Source of the DNA: Hyalella azteca
Taxonomy: Eukaryota > Arthropoda > Malacostraca > Amphipoda > Hyalellidae
Length of the DNA stretch: 64,000 nt
Assembly (NCBI RefSeq): GCF_000764305.2
Contig: NW_025944196.1
Span: 1-64,000 of the forward strand
Direction of reading: 5' to 3'
Shown here: in pieces, positions 42,700-55,339 of the stretch
Layout: each line of letters opens with the position of its first letter
How positions within the stretch are numbered: position 1 is the stretch's first letter
Position numbers and translations under genes: made by a program
Notes under the pieces: model-generated
What the model saw: the letters and a program-made list of their open reading frames with translations, nothing else
Database searches by the model: none
What the model was told of the DNA's origin: nothing

Positions 42700-45600
42700 A
42701 ATGGTTAACCTACAGACCAGATTCGCCACCAGACAAACCGGAGAAGTTTCTAGGCAAGATACAAAATCGTAGATTATAACCATTGTACAAGTAACGTGAC
42801 AGCACACAGCTGGTAGTGAAAGACAAGGGAACCCAGAACGTATATAGGCAACAGAATGTGAGATTTGGAAGACTATGACTGATGGCGTTTAAAAAGATAC
42901 AGACGCGTCGTGTTACCATCCTGTATATATATTTCCGTAGGCACAATGAGGTCCGGAAGATGAGGACGTCATAGCGAGCGGTGCGTGATACTGGAAGTAA
43001 TTTTCTATTTTCATGCCTATCTTTATAAATTTTCTCTGTCAGCAATAAAGATATTTGTTGCAACCTGGAAACAACGGCAATAATCTGTCAAATGCTCAAC
43101 ACAACCTAGCATTGGTGCGAGCTGAGGGTATGCTAGCTACATATGAGCATAAAGTTGTGAAGGCGATGTTTGTGTACACAGCTGTCCTGCATTTTTCTTG
43201 ATCAAGGTACGACGATGCTATTGACGAATTGAAAAGCTTATGTCTTTACGGCTAGTGAGATCTATCCGAATAATGGGAGATTGCTGTCTAGTTGGCAGCC
43301 ATCCGTCTGATTACCTATAGCTGCCTATAGCACGTTGGATTCATGCGCTTCCAAGGGGTTGGGTTCTTTAATGGGGTTGGGGCGTCTAATTTGTCTGCTT
43401 AGATACTTGGTATGGGAAAAAGCTAACCAAACTATCGGCTTCGGTGTATGATTAATATATTTTCAATTTGACTTTACTTCTCCTGAACTATGTATACAGA
43501 ACACGATTGTACATTTGTCGCATCTCCTATTCTGAACGTACAGCGATAAATTTTATTAGCTGTATTTTTCGAAATATGTGTTTCTCACGTCATTGACAAA
43601 TGTATTCCTGATATTTTAATAAATCAATGTGCTGTGCTTTCCATGAATTTATTATCTGATATGCGTTAATATCCAACTCCTTTTCCATATCTGCTTTAAT
43701 CCATTAATTATTGCAGTACAACAAGTTTCCGCTATTGCACGACGCATACGAATGAAGCTTGGAAATTAGTTTTGCAATTATCTTTGAGAAAACAAATTAA
43801 GTGACAGCGTGAGTAACGGCAGAATTGTTGAGCGCAGACTTCAAAAGTATTTATGGAATCGCAGTGTTTTTGAGCCATAGGCTGGCCCAGCTAGTGGGGT
43901 GTCGGGATTCAGGGTAAAATTGTTCTCAATTGTCGCTATTGCAGGCAATTAAACTTAACGCTAAAAATTTAAATAATCAAATCGAACAGCAGCAGTATTG
44001 TGCTTGAGGTTCTGCTGTAGTACATTATCTCAGAGTCAAATACCTACAAGAATTTATCTAACTAAAAAAGAGCCATTGTAAATATAGAGATGTTGAGTGC
44101 ATTCATTTGATTATTGCGCCTCCTGAATGAAGAGATTGCGATAAAAAATACCCCCGCGTCAATGGGCTATCTGGGAATGCAACTCATTTTATTTTTGCTA
44201 AGGGAATTGACGTCTTATAAATTTTTACAGTCGTGGATTCAAAGATATCAACCTCGTTACTAATTTATTTACTTATCCATTTGCTAAATTTTCCGTTGAT
44301 ATTTTTCAACTAATTTTTTTTTCGTCGTAAGATTTATTTTCGAAGTCGAAGCTCCTGCTTGCGATTCAATTTGTCAGAAACGTTGGCAACTGCAAAAATT
44401 TGGCTACCTCAACTCATATTTTTATCGTAAGGTCGGCCATTAAACATTAGTAGGATAACAATCGGACTTTCATTGTAGCTATACATGGTTTGAAGCATTT
44501 AGTTTTCATGAATATAACCCTATCTGCCTATTGTATTGTTTTTCAGGGATGGCTGCAGCGTCGTTGCTAGAGTTGAAAAAGTATTTTTAAATTACCTTGT
44601 TAAAATGAACAAGGTAATTTTCTTCGTTGTGTGCTGCTGATACAAGAAGAGTTTGGAATGATTCATAGAACAATTCATTTATATTTACTCGGAGAAGTAT
44701 CATTCTAAGTTTTTTGAACAAAAAATCGCAACGGATGTTAAAACTTTCCCTCAGATTCTCCCTAGATTTTCAATCCATTTACTTCAAATGAAATTAGATA
44801 CTTTGATAAGCATTCGAAATTTATTCAGCTAAAATAGATGCAACCGATTTTTTTCACTTTCAAATTAATATTCTACTCGCATTGAATTTTAAGTACGAAG
44901 CTAAGAACCTCCTAAAATTATCCAAGTGCGTAGTCTCTCCGTCACCCAGGAGTTGACACGGCCGGGTTACCGCCGGCAGTTGCGCAACGCTATCGTCGCA
45001 TGGTTGAATAATTAATTATTACATAGTATTAATTCAACCATGCTATCGTCGTACATGCGTGCAGGTGTCTATTTGTGCTCTCTGCTCGGTAACAAACGCG
45101 CGTATTTTGTGTTGTACGGCAGCGTCCAAAAAATGTAAAGTTTGATTGCCGAAACATGACATGAAATAGACCAGCAGATCGAAACCCATGCTAGGTGACC
45201 AATTACTTTTACTTCCTCCATGTTTATTCATTGATTTTATTATATTAATGAAAGAGAAGGAGTAACCGGTGAAAACTTCGAGGATATTAGGAATTAGCAC
45301 GATGCTATCTGCTGGACTGATTCGTAAAATTTATCGGCATAGAAACGATTCTTAATATAAAACGTTACATCAGATTAAGATCATTTATAATAGATAGATT
45401 AAGATCATTTATAATAGATATAAATATTTTTGAAATGTGTCAGAGGCAGTCGTAAAACTAATAATCGAGAAATATTATTAATTTCATTTCATATATTATA
45501 TTAATTGCCAAATGGAGCCTGAACTGAACTGAATGTATGGAACTGTAAATGTATGGAGCAAGGTTGTGGTTATTGCAAGGTCGTCGAAGTAAATTTTATT

Positions 45601-47300
45601 TAGAAAGCTTTTCATTTCTTCATTTGAGTGCAGTGTTCATAACCGATCAATCAAACTAAACATGAAATATCATAGTTATGACATCAAACCGATCAATCAT
45701 AACTAAAATTATGTCTCACGCGTTCGAAGAACCCTAATAGTATTTATTTGTTTATTTTGGTAGAAATTTTGCAAAATTAGTAAATTATACAATAGCATTC
45801 AATGCTGCTTAATAGATAGAAGAATTGCAATAAAAATTTCGGCGTGAAAATAGTTCATTCTGCATTATTTCACTTACAACACTAACTAACTTAGACATAG
45901 TTTGAATCTATGTATGTGCGAATGAAAAATGTGTGACAAGAATGTTAAAGAGTGCTACAGGAATTGTCCTTTACATGCTTTGCTCATGTCCTTGAAAAAT
46001 GAAAAATATAATTCACAAATATTTCAAATCCGTGAACAAGTAGTTTTTTCCATACATTGCATACAGAAAAGATCGTGTCTCAAATATTTACTGCAAAACC
46101 TGACCTTCTCTTTAATGACATGAAGTGACTTGAAGGTGCAGTATAATTTTCTATACCTAACCTTTACCAGTACCATACATCATAAGTAGCAAGGCATTTG
46201 ACAGTAAACAGAAAGACTGCAGAATTTTAACCTATAATTACATCTTTTCGTTTCCCTTAGAAATAACTGTCGAATACCGTACTGTTTGAAGCGGTAACAA
46301 AAAAATAGATAATTTTTACAACATTTGAACACTAATCAACAAGTCACACGTTAGGTCGTCATAACATCTGGATTCATGCCTGAAAATGTACGATAACAAT
46401 CCAACCTTCGATTAGTCCTTATCTAACCCGAAAAGGACAGGAACAAGAAGCATCACAAATTTAATTCCTTGATGCGCAGTGAGGACATTGGATTATTTTG
46501 TATGATTCCATCGTAGATTTTTAAGCAAGTTCCGACACAATTTTAGACTTCCAGTTCACCATCCACAAAATCCCATTTCAAACCCTTATTAATGTGAATT
46601 GTACGATAATGGCTTATAATTAAGGGCAGTGAAAACATCCTAAAATTCTAAAGAATCTGATGAGTATTGAAGCATGAGCAGATCATATTTATTTACCATA
46701 AAATTCGACCAAAAATGCTTAAAAATTTTTTTTTAATCTGAAATAGGACTTGCAACATAACTTGGGACGAAGAACGTGATGGGTGTTTAGAGAAAAAATA
46801 AGTTTGGCTCATACATAAGCCGCCACCTGGTACAAATTTGAAACAAAACTATCGAAAATGTACTTAATTTAATGTGTTCAAATTTTCTGGTGTTCTATGC
46901 ACATTACTGAATATAATGACTGATGTTTAAACGTCTATTTTAAAAATACAATTGCCATCACAATGTCACAAAAAGTATTATAAATGAAAAATTTGTCTTC
47001 GGAAATTCCATTATGTTGATGAATTATCTTCTTTAAATTTCTACTGTCTGGACAGAACTTAACCCAGAATAGTTCAACGAGTAAAAAAATGATTGATTAA
47101 TAATAAACAGATGAGAACTAATTATAGTGCAATAATTTATTCTAATGCAAATATTACCGCCGTTAACACTGTGCTTCGTACAAATTCATAAATAAAAATT
47201 TCTTTCCCTACTGCACATAAATTTATTGCGACTGAGTACGACTCGCCAGTAGTATTTCTATAGCACCAACGCCTCCACTTGGTAACAGGAGCGCAGCTAT
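42700..47300. other. No recognisable gene
   Basis: This is mostly AT-rich sequence. Small structures seen: a hairpin at about 44593-44622 (AATTACCTTGTT and its inverse), an inverted-repeat insertion at 44999-45041, and a 23-bp direct repeat at about 45373-45420. No frame shows a recognisable domain. Confidence 0.4.
44989..45051. repeat. Short inverted-repeat insertion flanked by 10-bp direct repeats
   Basis: GCTATCGTCG occurs at 44989-44998 and at 45042-45051. Between them is a 43-bp segment with the terminal inverted repeats ATGGTTGAAT and ATTCAACCAT. This looks like a tiny insertion with a target duplication. Confidence 0.6.
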
Positions 47301-47459
47301 TGACCGTGAAAATGGAAGCGGCAGCAGCAGGCCACACACGTGATTGAAAAAGCTTCGTCTACGTAAGACAATTGAGCTATACAACGACTACGTCTGATTT
47401 TTGGGGCGTAGGCGCTGTTGCTCAAGATAACAATGATCTTTGTCACGTCTGCGTCAGGG

Positions 47460-47467
47460 TATATGAG
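47460..47467 (+). promoter_or_regulatory. TATA box of copy I
   Basis: TATATGAG in GCGTCAGGGTATATGAGGAG, 68 bp before the ATG. GTCACGTC lies about 20 bp upstream and resembles the GTCACGC of the 30-bp array. Confidence 0.8.
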
Positions 47468-47527
47468 GAGTTGCGAATGAACCAACCGCATCAATCGGAC
47501 ACAAGCGTTCCTACTAACTACTACACA

Positions 47528-48403
47528 ATGGCATCTCTCTTCGTAAGTGAGAGTAAATTATTTGGAAATGTGACAAAATCAGGATAGAACAGCTATAGAA
47601 GTGCACCATATAATTATTTACATAATTTCTATAATAATGAGTAGATGAAATACTTTATTGACCGCCAATCAAATAGCATTGAAACTAATTAAGTACGTTC
47701 AATTTTATGCTATAGACCCATGTCTTCATATTCATCGTTAAGAGGACTGAATAATGACATATAAGCTACAGCTTTTCCTTGGAACTCATGCGAGTTCATT
47801 GCAGCTTAAATCCAATCTACATCTCACACAACCCACAAATTCAGATACAATTGCGCTCTAGTTTTCTCATTCAAATTTTCCTATGAAATGAAACTTGAAA
47901 CCTTCCAGCACTGCACTTGCTGGGCATGCTCGTAAATTGAGAATGGAGCAGGCCTTTTCGAATCTATGTTTATTAGTCTTAGATTGAACACAAATTTGAC
48001 TTTGACTTTGTTTCAAATCTCGGCCCGTATTTTGGTCAGGGGTTTGGTAAAAAATTTCATGTATCTGGGCAGCATGGACTGTTATTAGAAGCCACGAAAT
48101 CTGAATGTAAAATATAAAACAAATCCATATTCAGGCCTCATGATTCCATGTTCTGAAAAGCATATAAGAGAGTTGGTAGCTCAGTGTCAAAAATTGGAAG
48201 CAATTCAAAACCAATCACTCAATCATGATATGAAATGACATTGTTAATTAACAAATCTATCGCTTTTTCCTCAGAATTTGAGCGTTTTCGCTATGGTGGT
48301 GGTGATGATGGTGGTTGGTGCCATCGCTGACCCTAATCCTCAACCTTTCCCTGAACCCGGTAAGGGCAAAGGCAAGGGCAAAGGGAAGGGCAAAGGACAC
48401 TGA
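47528..48403 (+). CDS. Secreted (GK)6GH peptide precursor, copy I (2 exons)
   Basis: Exon 1 is 47528-47542 (M-A-S-L-F) with a GTAAGT donor. The phase-0 intron is 732 bp, the longest in the family, with a TTTTTCCTCAG acceptor. Exon 2 is 48275-48403, ending in TGA. The 47-residue product has a divergent signal core (LSVFAMVVVMMVVGAIA), five X-Pro dipeptides (DP-NP-QP-FP-EP), six Gly-Lys pairs and a terminal Gly-His. The signal has drifted by several conservative changes, while the dipeptide register and GK tail are perfectly kept. It lies outside the inverted duplication and groups with copy C by its Asp start and TGA stop. Confidence 0.88.
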
Positions 48404-51400
48404 AGAACATTATTTCTAACACCTGGAAATCAATGAAATCGACTTGATCAGATATTTAGTTATTCATCGAGAAAAATATCAAATAAATAATAACATCAAA
48501 ATTTGTTTCAATCCAATTCATCAAAGTAGGGAAATCCCGAGTCAAGTCCCGAATGTTGCCAGTTAGCAGCGTGATTGAGTGTCACTCTGGGCCTTCACAA
48601 TCTTTCCCTTACTGCGACTGATGATTGAGATTATAGTAGAGTGATCGAAAAATCAAAGTCCCGACTGACGACGCTGCCGAATAGACTTAAGAGTTTTATA
48701 ACAAATTTAATAAAATATCTTGCAATAACTTGATGTTGCATGACTTTGTTGTGCTATTTTGTTAAACTTGACTATGATCAGAATTGATCTATTATCGGTG
48801 TTAAGGTTACTAAAGTTGCACAGCAAGACGATCGGAGCGAAGGTTCATATTATGAAATTGCAGAGATTTCTGCATGTTGTTGGGCACTTCTATTTAAATA
48901 CCCACAAGCTGATTACAAATATGATTCTAAACAATCTTATGACATTTATTCTTCAATTTTTATTCTCCAAGTAGGCTTGATGTTAGGATCACAAGAAATT
49001 TATCAATGGGTTGGTCATATTTTCATGTGTTTCCATTTGGAAATCTCGGTGGAACTTTCCCTTCAAGAAATCAAAATCCGGTTTAACGCTGGCAGATTCG
49101 GGCTGCGTGTAGTGCTTATCAATGCAAACTACGTGGAAGAGTGCGCATTTTATCAGAATATACTAAAAAAATGGTCGCTTTTCGTGAATAATTATTGTCA
49201 GACTAGCAACTCAATTCTGATCGATGGATTTTTAATGAAATTATAAAAAGTGTAGTTTCGTACTTTTAAACGTACCCTATAACAAGTTGGTATAAGTTCG
49301 AATTCATTTTATATTTTAATAAATCTCTGGTTAGCAATAAACAACACTGGCGATATTTGAAGCGATAGTAAAAAATTAACCACTAATCAAATATACTTTG
49401 GGTTACATTGAAATAAGAATCGTGGAATAGATATTCCCAGATACTCTTGTAAACGAGTAGTACAGCAGTAGATGTTAAGGTATGAGAACTATAGAGCAGC
49501 TGTAAAAATGTCTTACTTTATAAATGTCTCTTTCAAGAGATAACCATTTAAAGTAGCCGGTATGACATAGCGTTTGCTGCTTTAGTAGTGGAGAAAGGCT
49601 GGCAACTATTAACAAAGAATTAGTTAACAAAGAATTAATATGTTAATGTTTTGGACAGCAAACAACACCCTATTAATTACACTGGAAAAAATCAGAAGAA
49701 AACTAAGGACCGTCATGCAAGTGAACTGACCAGTAATGACTTAAATTATTTGCCAATGATTCCTGCCAAAAAGGGTTTCGAGTATTTTCACCAACTATTT
49801 GCTTTAAGAATTGAATACAAGTTTGTCTTGAAAGAGTATTGAATATAAAAAATGGCTTGAATTGTTACTCACAGTCTTTCAGAGCAATATAATGTTTGCA
49901 TCTTGCAATCATGATCTTTAAGCTGGTGACGAAGTTCAAAAAGTGTTGCTGATCCTGCAATGTATGAATTTTGCCTTGTATAATAAAGGGGAAATTTTGA
50001 AAATTGCGACACTTTAAAAGTCTATCATACTTCTTGACACCCAGAAAAATATCGGTAGCTGATATTTATTTTGCTATTGAGACATTCATCTTCCAATTAA
50101 TATGAACTACTGCGAGATTTCCTCAAGCTCACGTGCAAACGCAAGCTATATTCTGGGAGTTGCCTGTCAGAGCCACACTAGGACGGCCAATCGTCGAATA
50201 ACAATTAATCTTAGAACCTAGCTTTACTACCCGAAGCCGAACCTCAAATTCTGTTAGCTAGAAATAATGAATTTTAACGATGTCACGGAAGTCATATTCG
50301 ATCCGCGGCCTTGTGGTGCTAGGTTAGTTTCATGCAAATAGAAAGGAGAACCAAGCTGATAGGTTGCATTACGTCGTGTGCCAGATACTGTTCGAGCGCT
50401 TTTAAGATACCGTATTGAAGTTATTCTTCCAGGAACGTTTTATGACAGCAAAGAAAAAGTAGAAAACGCCGTCTCACTTGCCACCTTCAGTCAGGAGGAC
50501 CAAGGAGCCATCAGAAGGAGGCTTGAGGAATAAAGGTTGCTATAGGCTTTGTATCTTCATCATCTTCTTCATGGTACAGTGGATATGCGAGCAGAACAAT
50601 CCTTTCTTAGGTTGTGCATGCAAACTGCAGCACTTGATAAAAATCTCGGTAAAAAATAGCTGCTAATATATTAAGTTATGTATCAAACTGTGCTGCAAAA
50701 GGTTCATTTTAAAATTTAAATATTGCTGCAAAATTTACAAAAACGTGCAACATGCCCTAACATTCATAATTTTACAAAATAGTTTGAAATTATTAGGACT
50801 TCTTCGAAATAGTTTGAAATTATTAGGATTTAATAAAATATTCTGTTTTGCCTACTGAACAAGATTTAAGTATTTTATTTCAAATCCGACACCTAGACAT
50901 TTAAAACAATTTTTTCTACATGCCTGTAGCACGAAAATATTCCAGAATTATTTCTTAAAAATTTCGAAACAGTTTATTTAGCTCATTTTGCTCAAATATT
51001 TACTGTAGGAACAAAAAATTTAATACTAATTACTGGACTCAGTTTTGTCCGGTATTAAGTACCAATGATCTGGAAAATTACCCAATTTAGTCTGGTTCAT
51101 GACCAACTTACTATAAATACAAGTCCTAATCAGTAATTATATACAGCATTCATGAAATTTTGTACATTTTATGCTGAGACTGGCCCAATATTATGATTAT
51201 CGTCAACAAATGTCTTCATGAGTTAGTCTGTGTTAAAAATGACAAGATTGATTTCCAATTTTAACTTTAATGTACAGCTGTAGGTGATGATTTTAATTAA
51301 AACAACATTGCCGTGATAACTTAATGTCAACAAATGTATAATGTTTTTGCTTATTGCAAGCTAAGGGTCAACCCTTACTCGGTATGCATCCTTGTTCACG

Positions 51401-52900
51401 CNCTTGATTGTTGCAATATTCGCACAATTAAGACTTAATGACCCTGGACAAATCAGTACACGCGGTGTGAGGGCAACAGAGCAGTCCGAGTGTTTGTGCT
51501 GGAACGTTGCTGGAGGCGTTGGGTGATACAACTTCAGCACTTATTACTTCTCGTCGGCCGTCTGTGACCGGTGGAACGCACCTCTCGACCTCCACTATTT
51601 GTCTTGTGCCAATATTGACGGCTTCTTTCGCCGTAATTTTTTAAACATATGCTGTCACGAATAAATAGACTGTGACAAAAAGTTATGTAATTTCATTTCA
51701 TTACTTGAAAAAGACTATTAATGTAATGTTTAGACATTTTATTTGTGAACAAATGAATGAAATTTTAATGCGTAAGTTAAACAAGTAATTTCACTTGCTT
51801 ATGTTCCATTTAAACCAAAAAATTCGCCAAAAATAGTGAATTATTAAAAGCTTTCTGAAATTTTAAAGCTGAAAAAGTCTGTTTAAAGCCGAGATAATCA
51901 TTTAGAAAAATTAAAAACATGCTCGTCTTAGCAAAACATGATAGGGTGGTACAATTTACCAGGAGCATCTCATATCAATTCCCCTCTCGAGAGTACCTTA
52001 CAATTAATGAGAGTTAGGGTTTATAATTATGTATTATGAGCGGGGGAGCACTTTTTGCCTGTATAATTACTTCTACATTTAAAGTCATATAGTTCCTCAC
52101 GACCGCATGGAATACTTCAATACTCATATCAACTATACAGTTTTGCAGACAATAAATACAAAGTTCTTGCGACGTGAATTGAAATAAACGCAACTAAAAT
52201 TATCTTAACCCACGGAATAGAATAAAAATATCTTAACCGGAATCGAATTCGAAACTGGTTCGATCTTGAAAATTTTCTGTGAAATTCAAGTAAAGTTTTT
52301 ACGTGGCCAAGTTCGGCCAATCTGTCATTGGGCGAGATTATTTAGTTTAATCATCAGAAACATTTAACGAAAATTAATAACAATGTCCAGTAACATTTTG
52401 CTCTAGGCGAGTGCGTTTAGAAATGAAGGAACGTATGGTTGAGTGACGTATGCAATTTAAATATACCGTACAAGTTATTCAGTTTCAAGTTAACAGTAAT
52501 TGTTTTCGTATGGATTGAAGGTACGGAGTCTTTAAAAGTTTCTGTATTCTATTTGGGGACTTCGTTTGAGGACATTGCTAAGCCTGGCGTTCCTCGAGAA
52601 TTAAAATGTAAAAAATATGAAATTTAATGTAAATAATTTATTATTATATTCTTTTATATCACTAGGAGATACATTATTTCTTGAGGCAATTCAACAACGG
52701 TTGAAATTTCCTCAGAGAATCCTTGGTAGTGACGCGTTCAGCTGGAGTATGAGACGAAACTCGATCCTTCTTAATCTGGTTCTGTGGAAAAACAGAAACG
52801 GCTTAGAATTTCGATTAATGAAAATACTTTACTTATATTCATTTATTTTTATCTTTCTGAAGACATTTATCGGCACATGGATTTTGTTTGCGTTCACTTC
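48404..52900. other. No recognisable gene
   Basis: Two neighbouring plus-strand frames at 48759-48974 and 48977-49246 are the longest. They show no family motif, signal peptide or splice context. A second ambiguous base is at 51402. A phrase of about 25 bp (AATAGTTTGAAATTATTAGGA) is tandemly repeated near 50.78 kb. Confidence 0.4.
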
Positions 52901-52969
52901 TTTGACATGATAAGTTACAATTGAAAAGATAATATCATGTATAGTTGACGATACATAAGTACACATCAA

Positions 52970-53075
52970 GAATACCACAATGCGAACACGTTTTCCTCCG
53001 ATCATGAACAATGATCTTGAGCTATTGGTCTCAGAAGATATCTCTTTAGATCCCACCAACATTGATGAATAAGTC
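52970..53075 (+). repeat. Repeat shared with 55.34-55.46 kb
   Basis: The sequence around CCTCCGATCATGAACAATGA and TCCCACCAACATTGATGAAT is about 90% identical to 55376-55455. In this copy it directly abuts the 3' end of the Gly/His gene at 53083. Confidence 0.8.
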
Positions 53076-53082
53076 TCTTACT

Positions 53083-53680
53083 TCAGTAGCCGTGGTCGCC
53101 ATGTCCTTTTCCGAAACCGCCTTTGTCATGACCTCCATGTCCATGGACATTGCTGAACCCGCCGTGGCCTTTCCCATGCCCTCCGTGTCCACTATGTCCA
53201 CCAAATCCACCATGTCCTCCTTTTCCACTAAATCCCCCGTGTCCACCGTGGTGCCCGTGTCCTCCGTGGTGCCCGTGTTCACCGTGGTGCCCGTGTCCAC
53301 CGTGATGCCCATGTCCTCCGTGATGCCCGTGTCCATCGTCGTCGTTGTCGTATCCACCAGGATTGGCCACGGCCGGAGCTACTAAGGCCAGAGCCAGCAG
53401 GCACAGCAAAATGATGATCTGTCGGCAGATTATTCTCCTTAATTCCAAAGAACGATTCATAGTAAACATTCTAAGATAACTCAAATATACCAGTTCCTCC
53501 TAATTATTGCATTATTGTAAAGCAGGGAGTAACATTGTTGCAATCATGACAGTTTAAAGTTCAATACAACTAATTCATCGTGCTAACAGTTTGCTAGAGC
53601 AAAATATACAGAAAATAAATCCAAAGTGACTCTCAAACAATAATTATAGAAAAATCTTTATCCACCTTAAATGAAGCCAT
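53083..53680 (-). CDS. Secreted Gly/His-rich peptide precursor J (2 exons)
   Basis: Exon 1 is 53666-53680 (M-A-S-F-K) with a GTGGAT donor. The phase-0 intron is 247 bp with a CCGACAG acceptor. Exon 2 is 53083-53418, ending in TGA. The 116-residue product has a strong signal core (IIILLCLLALALVAPAVA), one X-Pro dipeptide (NP), an acidic link (YDNDDD) and then repeats of GHGHHGG. It ends in Gly/Phe/Lys/His-rich sequence. The histidine density suggests zinc or copper binding; glycine-rich antimicrobial or structural roles are alternatives (inference). The longer open frame reaching 53484 is read-through of the intron. The 15-nt first exon and phase-0 junction link it to the GK family. TATAAAAG is at 53761-53768. 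Confidence 0.82.
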
Positions 53681-53760
53681 CGTCGCAATTTGATCCGCAG
53701 ATCGGTGGTGTGAGGTGGACAGGGATGGAGAGACTGCGGGATTGAGTCTCAGGTTGTCCG

Positions 53761-53768
53761 CTTTTATA
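53761..53768 (-). promoter_or_regulatory. TATA box of gene J
   Basis: TATAAAAG on the minus strand, 88 bp before the ATG. Confidence 0.7.
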
Positions 53769-54002
53769 CAAGCGTTACGTCATAACAATGGTCTCATTGT
53801 AGACGCTTATTTAATGAGGTCACGCTAGAGCCTGTGATTATATTCGCTTTCATGTAATTGCAGTCCATTTTTTTGGCGTCAAAACTTGTGTCCATTTATT
53901 TCACTCACCAATGGTAGCAGTTCATTTTTCGATATTTTTTTAAATGAAACTTATAGTTAATAGAAACCAACGCATTGACAGCAAGGTGAGCGAAACTTAA
54001 AA

Positions 54003-54163
54003 AAATATTACTCAGTACTTACTGCAGTGAGTGAAAGCTAGCGCATTTTCTCGTCGACAAAAACGTGAAGTCATGGACGGACAGACAGACGGACGGACAG
54101 ACAAACGGACATGACCAGCACAATAGCGCATTTTTTACATAAATGGAAAAATGCGCTAAAAAC
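54003..54163 (+). mobile_element. MITE-like element, copy 5
   Basis: AATATTACTCAGTACTTAC to AAAAATGCGCTAAAAAC, with a central run of GGACAGAC units. Confidence 0.75.
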
Positions 54164-54426
54164 AGTAGCGGTCACCTATTTCATCGTAGAATACATCAAG
54201 TGCTTGCCCCGGTAAACGTGTATGCAGTCATTGTAATACCTGTTCCACTGCCAACTGTGCACAAATCGCTCCTCCATTTAGACAAAATGAATGTTCATAA
54301 AGTTCGTGCTGCATAAAACGTTAGGTACCAAGATTAGATTAATTCATTTTTCTATATTTTTTTAAATGAAACTTATCGTTAATAGAAACCAACGCATTGA
54401 CAGCAAGGTGAGCGAAACTTAAAAAA

Positions 54427-54585
54427 AATATTACTCAGTACTTGCTGCAGTGAGTAAAAGCTAGCGCATTTTCTCGTCGACAAAAACGTGAAGTCACGGA
54501 CGGACAGACAGACGGACGGACAGACAAACGGACATGACCAGCACAATAGCGCATTTTTTCCATAAATGAGAAAATGCGCTAAAAA
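54427..54585 (+). mobile_element. MITE-like element, copy 6
   Basis: The near-identical neighbour of copy 5 in the second tandem unit. Confidence 0.75.
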
Positions 54586-55076
54586 CAGTAGCAGTAACCT
54601 ATTTCATCGTAGTTCTACATCAAGTGCTCGCACGGGTAAACGTGTATACAGTCATTGTAATAACTGTTCCACTGCCAAATGTGCACAAATCGTTCCTCCA
54701 TTTGGACAAAATGAATGTTCATAAAGTTCGTGCTGCATAAAACGTTAGGTACCAAGATTAGATTAGATTAGACTAGTATCCTGCAAAAAAACATGTTTTG
54801 TTTAATCCAGCAAGTTCGTTTCTAAAAAATAACAAACGTGTTTCTCAATACCGTAGTTAATGAGAACTGAATCATTTAATGAACGCATCACGTTATGTTA
54901 GTAAATTTCACAAATAAATTGTTCACCATCTTGGCGAAATAGTAGCAATAGCCACGTCTCGCCCTGTGACTGACTTGTGTGTCATGAATGAAAGGTTCGT
55001 TGATATGCGTTGACTACATGACGAATGATTCAGTTGGACTGGTAAAAAATATTTCCATTGTATTTGTTTGTAGGAA

Positions 55077-55210
55077 ATGTCACTAGATTTCTTGAATTGC
55101 AAGTTTACTAAAAATCTGTGGAAACGAAGAAAATTCAGCACAAATTCACCCTATCTCCATTTAAAATATTTCGGAGCCCAGCTCCATCATCAGTTCGAAA
55201 AATCTAGAAA
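55077..55210 (-). mobile_element. Penelope-like terminal sequence with hammerhead-like core
   Basis: The minus strand reads CTGATGA, then TGGAG-CTGGG-CTCC, then GAAA (55168-55193), and AT-rich sequence as in the arms of the palindrome at 3.6-3.9 kb. It lies about 0.9 kb downstream, in sense, of the Penelope-like reverse-transcriptase fragment at 56.1-56.35 kb, as expected for the 3' terminal repeat of such an element. Confidence 0.55.
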
Positions 55211-55339
55211 AAAGCAACAATCAGAAATTAATTCAGTCAAAATTAGAACAAAATACAGAGTATGAGAGTAAAATCAAAATTAGGCAAATCCAATTTATTC
55301 ACAATTTCCAGTGGATTAATTGTTGCTATAGGTAACGAT

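Larger units (their letters stand above)
53921..54765 (+). repeat. 422-bp tandem duplication carrying two MITE-like elements
   Basis: Units start at 53921 and 54343 (TTCATTTTTCKATATTTTTT) and end GTTAGGTACCAAGATTAGAT. They are highly similar. Each contains one MITE-like element, so the element was duplicated as a passenger. Confidence 0.85.

Noticed and set aside
53046..53385. Overlapping Met/Thr/Val/Ser-rich frames on both strands over gene J
   Set aside because: These are alternative-frame readings of the Gly/His repeats. Only the signal-bearing frame joins correctly to the 15-nt exon.
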